A DNA stretch of 64,000 bases, taken from contig NZ_FOLV01000011.1 of assembly GCF_900112415.1 (NCBI RefSeq), positions 62,001 through 126,000 of the forward strand, written 5' to 3'. Source of the stretch: Bacillus sp. 491mf. Its GTDB lineage: Bacteria > Bacillota > Bacilli > Bacillales > Bacillaceae_G. Position 1 is the stretch's first letter, and each line of letters starts with the position of its first letter. The notes beneath the pieces were generated by a model. That model had not been told where the DNA came from, did not search any database, and saw nothing but the letters and a program-made list of their open reading frames with translations. Below, piece by piece: positions 33,543 to 43,024 of this stretch. The position numbers were made by a program, and so were the translations under genes.

Positions 33543-34283
33543 ATGAACTTTTTAGAGGGGAAGACAGCTGTTGTCACTGGTGCGGCGCAAGGAATTGGAA
33601 AAGAAATTGCACGTGTATTTTGCACTTTAGGAGCAAAAGTATTACTAAGTGATATGAATCAAGAAGGTCTAAATAGTGCAACATCTGAATTGTTACAGGA
33701 AGGATATGATGTAAGGGCGTATGTTTGTGATGTAAGCAGTCATACAGATGCAAAATCATTAATTGAGTATGCCATTCAAACATACGGTGAGTTACATATT
33801 TTAGTAAATAATGCAGGGATTACACGAGATGCAATGCTGCATAAAATGGAAAAAACAGCATGGGAACAAGTGCTGCAAGTAAATGTAACAGGGGTATTTA
33901 ATTGTATGCAACCAGCGCTTTTACATATGCGTAAACAAGAATATGGACGCATTATTAATATTTCTTCGATTAGTTGGCAGGGAAATATTGGCCAAGCAAA
34001 CTACGCTGCTGCGAAAGCGGGTGTAATTGGATTAACAAAAACAGCATCAAAAGAAGCAGCTGGATTTGGTGTTACATGTAATGCAATTTGTCCGGGATTC
34101 ATGGATACCGATATGACGAAAGCTATACCGGACAAAGTAAAAGAAAAGATGATTGCCGCAATTCCAGCAGGGCGAATTGGAACGCCGCATGACATTGCAC
34201 ATGCAGCTGCCTTTCTAGCGTCAGACTTTGCTTCCTATATTACTGGAGAAGTGTTAAATGTAAGCGGGGGATTGCAAGTATAA
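33543..34283 (+). CDS. Short-chain dehydrogenase, 3-oxoacyl-ACP reductase (FabG) type
   Basis: 246 residues. The nucleotide motif TGAAQGIGKEIA near residue 12, NNAG, and the catalytic set Ser (NISSIS), Tyr-x-x-x-Lys (YAAAKAG) are complete, and the end SGGLQV is FabG-like. It reduces a keto group with NAD(P)H. It lies outside a fatty acid gene cluster, next to a terpene cyclase, so it may be a paralogue for polyhydroxyalkanoate or secondary metabolism. TAGGGGAG is the ribosome site. Confidence 0.88.
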   Translation: MNFLEGKTAVVTGAAQGIGKEIARVFCTLGAKVLLSDMNQEGLNSATSELLQEGYDVRAYVCDVSSHTDAKSLIEYAIQTYGELHILVNNAGITRDAMLHKMEKTAWEQVLQVNVTGVFNCMQPALLHMRKQEYGRIINISSISWQGNIGQANYAAAKAGVIGLTKTASKEAAGFGVTCNAICPGFMDTDMTKAIPDKVKEKMIAAIPAGRIGTPHDIAHAAAFLASDFASYITGEVLNVSGGLQV

Positions 34284-34321
34284 AGATTGGTGAGCGGTTT
34301 GTAGAAGCCGCTCACCAATCT
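34284..34321. terminator. Long hairpin after the SDR gene
   Basis: AGATTGGTGAGCGG and CCGCTCACCAATCT form a 14-bp stem; the T run after it is weak. Positioned directly behind the stop codon. Confidence 0.7.
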
Positions 34322-34333
34322 TATTAAATGAAG

Positions 34334-34359
34334 AAGGTCTTGCCAATTGGCAAGACCTT
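34334..34359. terminator. Terminator between convergent SDR and aldehyde dehydrogenase genes
   Basis: AAGGTCTTGCC and GGCAAGACCTT form an 11-bp stem around AATT, just beyond the stop of the minus-strand dehydrogenase gene. Confidence 0.85.
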
Positions 34360-34363
34360 TCTT

Positions 34364-35848
34364 CTAGTTTAAGTTAATCCAAACGCTTTTTACTTCTGTA
34401 TAGTTATTTAACGCATAAGAACCCATTTCGCGTCCTAGACCTGATTGTTTATAACCTCCAAACGGAGATGCTGCATCAAAGACGTTATAACAGTTTACCC
34501 ATACCGTTCCAGCTCGCAATTTATTTGCGACATAATGCGCATTTTTCATGTTTTCTGTCCACAACCCAGCTGCTAATCCATATGCTGATTTATTAGCACG
34601 TTCAATCACTTCGTCAATGTCATCAAATGGCATTGCAGCAACGACAGGGCCGAAAATTTCTTCTTTTGCAATCGTCATTTCATCTTGTACAGCTGCGAAA
34701 ATTGTTGGAGAAATGTAATAACCATTTTCGAAAGGTTTCGTTCCGCCAACTAATACTTCTGCGCCTTCATTTTTTCCTTTTTCGATATAGCTCATCACTC
34801 GGTTTTGTTGTTCTTCTGATACAAGGGGACCAATTGTTGTTTGCGGATCTAATCCAGCACCCTGTACTAAACTTTTGGAATACAAAGCAAGATCTGCGAC
34901 AACATTATCATACATTTTCTTTGGAATAAATAGGCGAGATCCAGCGCAACATACTTGCCCTTGATTAAACATAACGCCCGAAAGTGCAGCTGGGATTGCG
35001 CGAGACAAATCAGCATCAGGTAAAATAATATTTGGCGATTTACCACCAAGTTCTAATGTTACACGTTTTAAAGATTGAGATGCTTCTTTCATAATGTGTT
35101 TTCCAACATCAGTTGAGCCTGTGAATGCAATTTTATCGACGAGAGGGTGACTGACAAGAGCTTGACCAGCTGTTTCTCCGTATCCAGGTACAATGTTAAT
35201 TACACCTTTTGGAAATCCAGCTTCTTCAATTAGTTCAGCTAAATAGAGTGCGGAAAGGGGAGTTTGTTCGGCTGGTTTTAGTACAACAGTACATCCAGTA
35301 GCTAGTGCTGCACCTAGTTTCCACATCGCCATTAAAAGAGGGAAGTTCCAAGGGATAATTTGACCAACGACACCCACTGGTTCATGGCGTGTATAATTGA
35401 AGTAATCTCCTGAAACAGGGATCGTTTGACCAACTAATTTTGTTGCCCAGCCAGCATAATAACGCATATGTTCAATTGCAAGAGGAATATCTGCAGTTGT
35501 TGTTTCTTGAATCGGTTTTCCATTATCTAAAGTTTCAAGCTGTGCAAGCTCGTCTTTATGTTTTTCCATTAAATCGGCAAGCTTGTACATGAGACGGCTG
35601 CGATCAGCACCGCTCATACGTGACCATGGACCTTCATCAAATGCGAGGCGTGCTGCTAAGACGGCTTTATGAATATCTTCACGGCCACCTTCGTATACAA
35701 TCGCTAACGTATCTCCAGTTGCTGGATTTGGTGTTTTAAATGTTTTCCCTGAAGCGCTTTCGATAAAAGCTCCATTTACATATAACTTTTTTGTTCCTTG
35801 CAAAAAATTCTCTACTTTTTCATGAAGGTTCACAGCTAGTTGACTCAT
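34364..35848 (-). CDS. NAD-dependent aldehyde dehydrogenase (DhaS/AldA type)
   Basis: 494 residues, typical length. It oxidises aldehydes to acids. Visible motifs are the cofactor segment VGQIIPWNFPLLM and FTGSTDVGK, the general base in LELGGKSPNI, the nucleophilic cysteine in NQGQVCCAGSRLF (about residue 300), and KEEIFGPVV. The C-terminal FGGYKQSGLGREMG is complete. AAGGGGG precedes the ATG on the minus strand. The natural substrate cannot be told. Monocistronic. Confidence 0.92.
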   Translation of the reverse strand: MSQLAVNLHEKVENFLQGTKKLYVNGAFIESASGKTFKTPNPATGDTLAIVYEGGREDIHKAVLAARLAFDEGPWSRMSGADRSRLMYKLADLMEKHKDELAQLETLDNGKPIQETTTADIPLAIEHMRYYAGWATKLVGQTIPVSGDYFNYTRHEPVGVVGQIIPWNFPLLMAMWKLGAALATGCTVVLKPAEQTPLSALYLAELIEEAGFPKGVINIVPGYGETAGQALVSHPLVDKIAFTGSTDVGKHIMKEASQSLKRVTLELGGKSPNIILPDADLSRAIPAALSGVMFNQGQVCCAGSRLFIPKKMYDNVVADLALYSKSLVQGAGLDPQTTIGPLVSEEQQNRVMSYIEKGKNEGAEVLVGGTKPFENGYYISPTIFAAVQDEMTIAKEEIFGPVVAAMPFDDIDEVIERANKSAYGLAAGLWTENMKNAHYVANKLRAGTVWVNCYNVFDAASPFGGYKQSGLGREMGSYALNNYTEVKSVWINLN

Positions 35849-36059
35849 TGTATAACCCCCTTAAAAATATATAATGTAAACGCAGCAAAATACTACGTTT
35901 ATTCCAAATAAAAGAGGAGGTGTCAGATAAACTAGGTGAATGACATCTAATTTCAATCGTAACTTAAAAAATCAGAAATTTCAATCTTTATTTACGTTGA
36001 AATTGTTAAAAATATGTAAAATTTTTGATGTGAGGTTCATCCCCGTAACATGGAGGTGA

Positions 36060-36180
36060 TTTATTGAAAAACGGAACGGAGAGTGGCGACTCCCGCGGAA
36101 AGCGTCCACTCGGAGTGGAGTGAACATCTTGTATGTCACCCTGTCTTTTGGTGATAAACCAAAAGTAAGTAAAATGTTTT
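36060..36180 (+). other. Structured intergenic segment before yhdT
   Basis: Within the 418-bp gap 35849-36266, GGAGTGGAGTG-type purine-rich sequence with GTGGCGACTCCCGCGGAAAG resembles a motif seen in many Bacillus intergenic repeats, and the TTTTGGTGATAAACCAAAA part forms a small hairpin near 36150-36170. GTTATAATAA at about 36231 could be the -10 region for yhdT. No gene is visible. Confidence 0.35.
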
Positions 36181-36266
36181 TCGGAAAAGGTGTTCATTTT
36201 GTTTTTTTGTAGGAAAAACTATACAAAGAATGTTATAATAATACACCGTGGAAGGAGGGGAAAGAA

Positions 36267-36545
36267 ATGAATCGACATCATGATGATCCACGTTTTCGTA
36301 TTGCACATCGTGAAGCTTGGATTGGAATTGGACTTGCTGTTATCAACTTTCTGTTATGGTACGGATTTGCATATGGATTAGGTAGCGGTAATCCAAAAGA
36401 GTATACATATGTATTAGGATTTCCAGCCTGGTTCTTTTATAGTTGTATAGTAGGATTTGTTGTAATGGTTTTACTTATTATCTTTGTTGTTCGTTTCGTA
36501 TTTCAAGATGTTTCGTTTGATGAGGAAGAAAAGAGTGAGGAATGA
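36267..36545 (+). CDS. yhdT: YhdT family membrane protein (DUF997)
   Basis: 92 residues with two membrane helices (IGIGLAVINFLLWYGFAYGLG and FFYSCIVGFVVMVLLIIFVVRFVF) and an acidic tail. YhdT is a small partner encoded in front of the pantothenate symporter in many bacteria; the same order is seen here with a 4-base overlap of stop and start. It may assist assembly or function of PanF, but direct evidence is not known to me. GGAGGGG precedes the ATG. Confidence 0.9.
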   Translation: MNRHHDDPRFRIAHREAWIGIGLAVINFLLWYGFAYGLGSGNPKEYTYVLGFPAWFFYSCIVGFVVMVLLIIFVVRFVFQDVSFDEEEKSEE

Positions 36546-37987
36546 AAATGAACTGGTATGTAATTATTCCAATGATGTTATCTTTTATCGTTGTATTTTT
36601 AATTGGTGTATATGCATCGAGACGTGTGCAAGCAACTGCGCATAACAAATTTTTGCAAGAGTATTTTCTTGGTGGCCGCGAACTAGGCGGATTATTATTA
36701 GCAATGACGATGATTGCCACTTACGGAAGTGCAAGTAGCTTTATCGGTGGACCTGGCATTGCCTACAATATGGGTCTTGGTTGGGTATTATTGGCGTCTA
36801 TTCAAGTTGTAACGGGTTATATTGTTTTAATTGTACTTGGAAAGAAATTTGCGATTATTGCAAGGAAAATGGAAGCTATTACGTTAATTGATTACTTGAA
36901 AGGAAGATATAATAATAAAGTTGTTGTTATTTTATCAGCACTATGTATTATTATTTTTTTGTTTTCAGCAACTGTTGCGCAGTGGGTTGGCGGCGGAAGA
37001 TTAATTGAGTCATTAACAGGTATGTCATATACAACGTCCTTATTTCTATTTACGTTTTTTGTACTTGTCTATGTTTTAATGGGTGGTTTTCGTGCTGTTG
37101 CGCTTTCAGATACAATACTCGGTCTTATTATGTTAGTTGGTACGACAATTATTTTAATTGGTACAATTGTTGCAGGCGGTGGTATTTCAAATATCATGCA
37201 AGAGCTTGTACAAATTAATCCAAATCTTTTAACGCCATTTGGAGCAGATGGTAGTTTAACAAAAGTGTATGTGTCATCATTTTGGATTTTAATTGGTGTT
37301 GGAGTAGTTGGCTTGCCGCAAATTAGTGTGCGTGCTATGTCTTATAAAAATTCAAAAGCGATGCATCAAGCTTTAATTATCGGTACTGTTGTTGTTGGTA
37401 CAATTATGATTGGCATGCATTTAACAGGTGTATTCGCTCGTGTCGTTTTGCCAGGAGTGGATGTACCGGATAAAGTAATGCCGTTGCTTGCGATGAAAGT
37501 ATTGCCGCCATGGCTCGCTGGTATTTTCTTAGCAGCTCCAATGGCAGCTATTATGTCGACAGTGAACTCATTATTGTTACTTGTGAGTTCTTCCATTATT
37601 AAAGATATTTATGTAAATTATATAAACGAAAATGCTGCGGATCAAACAGTAAAACGTGGAACACTCTGGATTACAGCAATTGTTGGCCTACTTGTTTATG
37701 CTGCAGCGATTAAACCGCCTGATTTTTTAATTTGGTTAAATTTATTTTCCTTTGGTGGTTTAGAAGCAGCATTTATTTGGCCACTTGTACTTGGATTGTA
37801 TTGGAAAAAAGGAAATGCTGCCGGGGCACTTGCTTCTATTATTGTTGGAGTAGGTTCTTATATGGGATTTCATTTGCTTCTCCCTAATCCTTTTGGTATT
37901 CACACGGTCGTATTTCCGGTCTGTTTAGCACTTATTGCATATATTATAGGAAGCATGTTGTTTTCACGTAAGTTGCAACAAATTTGA
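36542..37987 (+). CDS. panF: Sodium/pantothenate symporter
   Basis: 481-residue transporter of the sodium:solute symporter family with about 13 helices. Characteristic segments are LQEYFLGGRELGGLLLAMTMIATYGSASSFIGGPG and VGLPQISVRAMSYKNSKAMHQAL. It imports pantothenate with sodium for coenzyme A synthesis. The ATG at 36542 overlaps the end of yhdT; ATG 36548 is an alternative. A terminator follows. Confidence 0.92.
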   Translation: MKMNWYVIIPMMLSFIVVFLIGVYASRRVQATAHNKFLQEYFLGGRELGGLLLAMTMIATYGSASSFIGGPGIAYNMGLGWVLLASIQVVTGYIVLIVLGKKFAIIARKMEAITLIDYLKGRYNNKVVVILSALCIIIFLFSATVAQWVGGGRLIESLTGMSYTTSLFLFTFFVLVYVLMGGFRAVALSDTILGLIMLVGTTIILIGTIVAGGGISNIMQELVQINPNLLTPFGADGSLTKVYVSSFWILIGVGVVGLPQISVRAMSYKNSKAMHQALIIGTVVVGTIMIGMHLTGVFARVVLPGVDVPDKVMPLLAMKVLPPWLAGIFLAAPMAAIMSTVNSLLLLVSSSIIKDIYVNYINENAADQTVKRGTLWITAIVGLLVYAAAIKPPDFLIWLNLFSFGGLEAAFIWPLVLGLYWKKGNAAGALASIIVGVGSYMGFHLLLPNPFGIHTVVFPVCLALIAYIIGSMLFSRKLQQI

Positions 37988-38022
37988 TAAAAAGAGAATA
38001 TTATGAAACGTACTATAGAAAG

Positions 38023-38067
38023 AAGAGGCTACTATGTCAAATATGAGGGCATAGTGCCTCTTCTTTT
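38023..38067 (+). terminator. Intrinsic terminator after panF
   Basis: AAGAGGC with ACTATG and CATAGT with GCCTCTT form an interrupted stem, followed by CTTTTTAT. The gap to 38283 holds nothing else recognisable. Confidence 0.8.
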
Positions 38068-38283
38068 TATATTATTTAGTGCATATTCAGTGTTTAGAAA
38101 GGTAGTCTATGATGTATAAAATATTAAAGGAACGTATTAGGATTGACAAACAAAGCTTTTTCAACTAATGCGTGCTTTAATTGAATGGGTTTATATAAGG
38201 TAAATGGATGTTTTGCAATTGTATGCAATATGATAGAATAAAATGATGATTATGAAATATTAAAAAGTGGTGGGGGTTGGAAA

Positions 38284-38571
38284 ATGAAGTTGAATAAAAA
38301 GGTATTTGAAATAATAGATTCTGTAGAAAACTTAGATGATGGATTTGAAGATATATTAGAGTTATCCATGAAATGTAAGTTTTCTAATTGCACTCATACA
38401 ACAGAGCCTGGCTGTGCAGTTAAAAAAGCGATTTCTGAAGGCGTTTTCTCAGTGGAAAGCTTTAATAACTATTTTAGAGTTAAAAACGAAGCAATATATG
38501 TTTCTGAACAAAAGAATAAAACGAAGGCTATTGATTACATGAAGCAACTGAAGTTTTTTCAACGGTCTTAG
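38284..38571 (+). pseudogene. Remnant of an RsgA-type ribosome GTPase, C-terminal zinc domain only
   Basis: 95 residues ending in the zinc-binding tail of RsgA/YloQ-type GTPases: CKFSNCTHTTEPGCAV (Cys, Cys, His, Cys ligands) followed by a helical end with YFRVKNEAIY. Complete RsgA proteins have ~290 residues with an OB fold and a permuted GTPase domain before this; neither exists upstream, where panF ends. The frame has an ATG with GGGGG nine bases upstream, so it may still be translated as a free zinc domain, but a gene fragment is the simplest reading. Confidence 0.72.
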
Positions 38572-38840
38572 AGGCTGTCTAGAAAGGCACATAAATGCCT
38601 TTTGAAGCCAGTCTTTTTTTCGTTTTCGACCGTTCTTTGCAATATATCGGCGATTCGACATGAAATAAAGTTTCACTTTATCGTAGTACTCTACAAAATG
38701 ATTGTTCCCAAAGCGTCTTTGGCGGATTACCTTTTATTTATAATGTTTTATGTATGAAATTAAAAATGCTTATAATTTACTTCTGCATACTTTTCTTTGT
38801 TCATATAGTAATAGCAATTGATAGGATGGAGTTGAATGCC

Positions 38841-39773
38841 TTGAAAAAAGTACTGTTTCTTGGAGATCCAGGTATTGATGATTCATTGGCAATCATTTAC
38901 GGTTTATTACATCCTGATATTGATATTGTTGGCATTGTGACAGGATATGGAAACGTTACACAAGAACAAGCCACAAATAATGCAGCATATTTATTACAAA
39001 TAGCTGGAAGAGAAGATATTCCAATTATTAATGGAGCAAAGATTCCTTTATCAGGAGAATTTATAACATATTATCCAGAAATACATGGGAAAGAAGGATT
39101 AGGTCCTATTCGGCCACCTGAAACGGTTAAAGCGAATGTGAGGCCGTTTTGTGAAATATTTGAGATTATTAAAAGATACAAAGGGGAGCTAATTATCGTT
39201 GATGCAGGGCGCTCAACAAGTTTAGCAACGGCTTTTATTTTAGAAAAAGAACTGATGAAAAGTGTAAAAGAGTATTACATAATGGGGGGAGGGTTTCTTG
39301 TCCCAGGCAATGTTACTCCTGTTGCAGAAGCAAATTTTCACGGAGATGCGATTGCTTCAAATTTAGTAATGCAATATGCTGAACATGTTACGTTAATCCC
39401 GCTAAATGTAACGAATGAAGCAATCATTACGCCTAATACTGTTATATATATCGCAAAGAAGACAAAAACAAATTTTAATGAATTGATTGAACCCATTTTT
39501 AATTATTATTACGCTGCTTATAAAAAATTAAATCCTAAAATAGGAGGAAGTCCGATTCATGATGTTGTCACAATGATGGCTGTTGCGAATCCTTCTTTGA
39601 TGGAATATGTATATCGTCGTGTTCAAGTTGACGTAGATGGTCTTGCAAAAGGGGAAAGTATTGCTGATTTTAGACCGAAGCCAAGTGCAGAGGCGATGAA
39701 AAATTGGGTGAGAATCGGCTGGAAGTTACACTATAAGAAATTTCTTGAAGATTTTATTCGGATAATGACATAG
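38841..39773 (+). CDS. Inosine-uridine preferring nucleoside hydrolase family protein
   Basis: 310 residues from TTG 38841, nine bases after GATGGAG; this gives MKKVLFLGDPGIDDSLA as in family members. Frames further upstream (ATG at 38754 or 38826) add a hydrophobic leader without a ribosome site. The calcium-binding DPGIDD motif at the start and the C-terminal HDVVT with catalytic-site histidine are present. It cleaves the N-glycosidic bond of nucleosides for salvage; base preference is not visible. Confidence 0.86.
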   Translation: MKKVLFLGDPGIDDSLAIIYGLLHPDIDIVGIVTGYGNVTQEQATNNAAYLLQIAGREDIPIINGAKIPLSGEFITYYPEIHGKEGLGPIRPPETVKANVRPFCEIFEIIKRYKGELIIVDAGRSTSLATAFILEKELMKSVKEYYIMGGGFLVPGNVTPVAEANFHGDAIASNLVMQYAEHVTLIPLNVTNEAIITPNTVIYIAKKTKTNFNELIEPIFNYYYAAYKKLNPKIGGSPIHDVVTMMAVANPSLMEYVYRRVQVDVDGLAKGESIADFRPKPSAEAMKNWVRIGWKLHYKKFLEDFIRIMT

Positions 39774-39798
39774 ACAATGAGCAAGTTTACAAGTTACA

Positions 39799-39828
39799 AT
39801 AGAGGCAATCTACAGATTGCCTCTATTG
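39799..39828 (+). terminator. Intrinsic terminator
   Basis: AATAGAGGCAATC and GATTGCCTCTATT form a perfect 13-bp stem around TACA, followed by GTTTTG. Confidence 0.88.
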
Positions 39829-39885
39829 TTTTGAATATGAATTATATAATAGATTAAAAGAGAAAATTTAGGAGAGGAATTCCAT

Positions 39886-40995
39886 TTGAGAACAATTGGA
39901 TTGTGTGTGGGGATAATTGGTTTATTCGCATTTATTATCTCGGGTAATTTTTTAACAAAAAAAGTATGGAGTTCAAATTATGATGATGCACAGTATGTTG
40001 CGTCATTTGTAGAAGAAAATAAAGAGCAAAAAAACAGCGCATTGTTAGTAAAACGAAATGATAAATTGGTGTATTCTGTAAATTCTAATGTTGTATTACC
40101 TGTAGCGAGTACGATGAAGCTTATTGTAGCATTAGAATTTACAAAACAAGTTGGAGAAGGAAAAATTGATCCAAATGAGCTTGTATCATTGGCTGATGTA
40201 AATCATTATTATATACCAAAGACAGACGGCGGTGCCCATGAAAGATGGCAGAAAGTTTTAATGAAAAAAGGTCTTATAGAGGAAAATGCTGTTACGCTAG
40301 AAGAAATTGCAAGAGGAATGATGAAATTTAGCTCAAATGCAAATACAGAGTATTTAATGGATCGTCTTGGTATTGACAATATTAATGCAAATATAAATAA
40401 ACTAGGATTGCCATCACATCAGCCGTTATTTCCAATCGTTGCATCTTTGTATATTCCGGGATATTTACACAAGGAATTGCATGTTCCGAAACAGCAACTA
40501 GAAAGTAAGTTGAAAAATATGTCGCAAGAAGAATATCGTAAATATGCGATGTTAATGCATGAGCGTTTAAAGAAAAAAGGCTCGCAGTTGGAAAATGAAA
40601 TTCCACTTTTCTTAGGAGAAAAGTATGAAAAAATATGGTCAGATAGATTTCCGGCCGCTTCTGCGAATGACTATATGATTTTATTAGAGAAAGCAAATCA
40701 TAAGAGGAATCTTACAAAAGAAGAAGAGAAAGAATGGGCACAACTTGTAGAATCAGATATGCAAGGGAAAAAGTATCGCCAAGTTTTTCGACATGCTGGT
40801 CAAAAAAACGGCTATACACCATGGGCATTATCTAAAGCTGTATATGCTACAGATAAACAGGGGAACTGTACAGAAATTGTCTTTTTGGCAAATGATGTAA
40901 ATGAAGACGACAGTGCTGAATTACGTAAACATTTACTTAATTTGCATTTTCAGATATTACAAAGCGACAAATATAAAGCAACTATTATTAAGTAA
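39886..40995 (+). CDS. Secreted or membrane-anchored serine hydrolase, class A beta-lactamase fold
   Basis: 369 residues from a TTG start behind AGGAGAGG. A single N-terminal hydrophobic segment (IGLCVGIIGLFAFIISG) anchors or exports it. The active-site SxxK motif is STMKL in LPVASTMKLIVALEF, and SSNANTEYLMDRLG resembles the SDN region; the third motif (KTG-like) may be KNGYTPW near the end. It resembles beta-lactamase-related hydrolases rather than a true resistance enzyme, since spacing and length differ from BlaP types. Substrate unknown. Confidence 0.8.
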   Translation: MRTIGLCVGIIGLFAFIISGNFLTKKVWSSNYDDAQYVASFVEENKEQKNSALLVKRNDKLVYSVNSNVVLPVASTMKLIVALEFTKQVGEGKIDPNELVSLADVNHYYIPKTDGGAHERWQKVLMKKGLIEENAVTLEEIARGMMKFSSNANTEYLMDRLGIDNINANINKLGLPSHQPLFPIVASLYIPGYLHKELHVPKQQLESKLKNMSQEEYRKYAMLMHERLKKKGSQLENEIPLFLGEKYEKIWSDRFPAASANDYMILLEKANHKRNLTKEEEKEWAQLVESDMQGKKYRQVFRHAGQKNGYTPWALSKAVYATDKQGNCTEIVFLANDVNEDDSAELRKHLLNLHFQILQSDKYKATIIK

Positions 40996-40996
40996 A

Positions 40997-41024
40997 ACCG
41001 ATGTGTATGCATCGGTTTTTTTTC
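40997..41024 (+). terminator. Intrinsic terminator
   Basis: AAACCGATG and CATCGGTTT form a 9-bp stem around six bases, followed by eight T. Confidence 0.92.
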
Positions 41025-41097
41025 TTTGGATAAACACATTATTTTAAGTAGCTGGGTATGATGATTAATAATCAATAGACGAGGGGAGCTATTTGAA

Positions 41098-42606
41098 ATG
41101 CAGGAGGGGAGAGAGAAGCTTTTGCAACGGGAAGGAGTAGTCTTTCCTGGTAAGACATATGCAGATTGTATACTGCAAAACATATTCTATTTTCAGAGAA
41201 ATTATTTGTTAAATGACATGTTTCGTATACATCATGCACATGTCATTATGTTGGAAGGAGAAGGTTTGTTAAAAAAACAAGATGCTAAAAAAATTGTAAT
41301 GGCAGTAGAAAAAGTAAAAGCGATCCCATTAGACAAGCTTGTATATAGTAAAGAGCATGAAGACCTCTTTTTTTTAGTTGAGCATCTGATTCAAGAAGAA
41401 GCAGACAGTGATTGTATTAGCAATATGCATATTGGGAGAAGTCGAAATGACATGGGAGTGGCGATGTATCGGATGAGCTTACGACGTTATTTACTCCGAT
41501 ACATCGAACATTTTATGTTACTGCAAGATGGTATTCTAGAGCAGGCCGATGAGCATATGGAAACGATTATGCCAGCATATACGCATACACAGCCAGCACA
41601 GCCAACAACGTTTGGACATTATTTACTTGCCATCTATGATATGATGGGGCGTGATACGGAGCGTTTATGGAGCGCGTATCGTGCTGTAAATCAATCTCCT
41701 TTAGGGGCAGCGGCGCTTGCTACAACGAGTTTTCCAATTAACCGAAAGCGCGTTGCGGATCTTCTTGGCTTTTCGAAGGTAATTGAAAATTCATATGATG
41801 CAATTGCAAGTACTGATTATTTATTAGAAACAAGTAGCGCACTTATGATAATGATGACAAATACAAGTAGATGGCTCCAAGACTTTTTATTATTGGCTAC
41901 GAAAGAATATAGCGGCATTACAGTTGCAGATCCTTATGTGCAAATTAGTAGTATTATGCCGCAAAAACGAAATCCAGTATCTATTGAACATGCTAGATCT
42001 CTCGCGAGTAGTATTTGGGGAGAAGCGTTTACAGTTTTTCAAATGATTCATAATACCCCGTTTGGAGATATAGTCGATACAGAAGATGATTTACAGCCTC
42101 ATTTATATGAAGGGTTTGAGAAAGCTATTCGAGTTGTTTCTGTAATGAATGCGGTCGTACGTACAATGACAGTTGAAAAGGGGATTTTACAAAGTCGCGC
42201 CAATAGGCATGCAATTACGATAACTGAATTAGCTGATTCATTAACTCGGAAGTATGATGTTCCATTTCGCCGTGCTCATCAAGCAGCTAGTTATATAGCA
42301 AAATTTTCAGAAGAACAGAAAAAGGATTTGCATGAACTAAACTTTGCTGATATTAATGTGTATTTACAAAAAGAACTGCATGTTGTACTAGCAGAAGATG
42401 AGTGGAAAGAAATGATTTCACCTCATTCTTTTGTTGCAAAGAGAAACGTATATGGAGGACCGAGCCGCGAACAAATGCAACGGATGATTAGAGAAAGAAA
42501 AGTGAATGTCGCAAACCAAAAACAAACGTTAGAAGATGTGAAAAAGCGGCTTAGCGAAGCTGAAACACAAGTGAATGCAATTGTTAGAACGATTGTAAAC
42601 TCATAA
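41098..42606 (+). CDS. Argininosuccinate lyase-like protein (ArgH paralogue)
   Basis: 502 residues of the fumarase/aspartase superfamily. The signature SSIMPQKRNP with the mobile catalytic loop, NMHIGRSRNDMG and YTHTQPAQPTTFGHYLL are all present. True ArgH splits argininosuccinate to arginine and fumarate; this copy has a longer C-terminus (~40 extra residues, helical and charged) and no argG or other arginine gene beside it, so it may act on a related substrate. GAGGGGAG precedes the start. A bcr1 element begins two bases after its stop. Confidence 0.85.
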   Translation: MQEGREKLLQREGVVFPGKTYADCILQNIFYFQRNYLLNDMFRIHHAHVIMLEGEGLLKKQDAKKIVMAVEKVKAIPLDKLVYSKEHEDLFFLVEHLIQEEADSDCISNMHIGRSRNDMGVAMYRMSLRRYLLRYIEHFMLLQDGILEQADEHMETIMPAYTHTQPAQPTTFGHYLLAIYDMMGRDTERLWSAYRAVNQSPLGAAALATTSFPINRKRVADLLGFSKVIENSYDAIASTDYLLETSSALMIMMTNTSRWLQDFLLLATKEYSGITVADPYVQISSIMPQKRNPVSIEHARSLASSIWGEAFTVFQMIHNTPFGDIVDTEDDLQPHLYEGFEKAIRVVSVMNAVVRTMTVEKGILQSRANRHAITITELADSLTRKYDVPFRRAHQAASYIAKFSEEQKKDLHELNFADINVYLQKELHVVLAEDEWKEMISPHSFVAKRNVYGGPSREQMQRMIRERKVNVANQKQTLEDVKKRLSEAETQVNAIVRTIVNS

Positions 42607-42607
42607 A

Positions 42608-42762
42608 ATAAAGTGAAACTTTAATCAGTGGGGGGTCTTTATCCCCCACTGATTATTAGTTGAACCAATCGGGCTTTTACGGGCAGTTTATCTCCCGCCT
42701 AACTTCTTTGCTTGTGCTGTATTTTGAGGCGGGAGTATTACTGCCCGTTAATGCGGGATAAA
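42608..42762 (+). repeat. bcr1-like repeat, full length (155 bp)
   Basis: Exactly 155 bp including ATAAA at both ends. It contains the arms CAGTGGGGG/CCCCCACTG, the segment CAATCGGGCTTTTACGGGCA, and the pair TCTCCCGCC/GGCGGGAGT, and ends GCCCGTTAATGCGGGATAAA. Length and the TTTAT/ATAAA duplication agree with my recollection of the B. cereus-group element bcr1. It lies between the argH paralogue and the split acetyltransferase gene. Confidence 0.85.
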
Positions 42763-42827
42763 GAAGGATTTCTCTTTTAAATCGCCAATATATCACTATA
42801 TATTTAGGAAAGAGAGAAGAGATTATA

Positions 42828-42869
42828 GTGATACGACTCCATATATATACAAACTTTACCCAATTTAAC
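42828..42869 (+). pseudogene. 5' piece of a GNAT acetyltransferase gene split by the TnpB element
   Basis: GTG start followed by codons for MIRLHIYTNFTQFN. Joining base 42869 to 44513 restores one frame, giving MIRLHIYTNFTQFN then NDVLPFLETYEQENN, which reads like the start of a Bacillus GNAT acetyltransferase. The upstream purine-rich GAGAGAAGAG may be the ribosome site. Confidence 0.65.
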
Positions 42870-43024
42870 AACTTTCCGAAAAGAAGTCCCCTTCCTCAAG
42901 GAGCGAGAGGGGCGTAGCCCAGCGAGTAGGCGGGGGATGAGATCGCCTACATATGTTCTTTGTATGTACTTTTGAGACTATGCGATATAATAAATATGAA
43001 AATACGAAAGAAAGGAGAATGTAT

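Noticed and set aside
38449-38760. Minus-strand frame and hairpin (AAAGGCA/TGCCTTT) after the RsgA fragment, thought to be an IS end
   Set aside because: No transposase-like sequence or matching second end could be found; only a hairpin and a solo repeat end are visible.
39886-40995. Calling the serine hydrolase a true class A beta-lactamase with resistance role
   Set aside because: Only the SxxK motif is clear; SDN, E166 and KTG regions are not canonical, so a general hydrolase call is safer.
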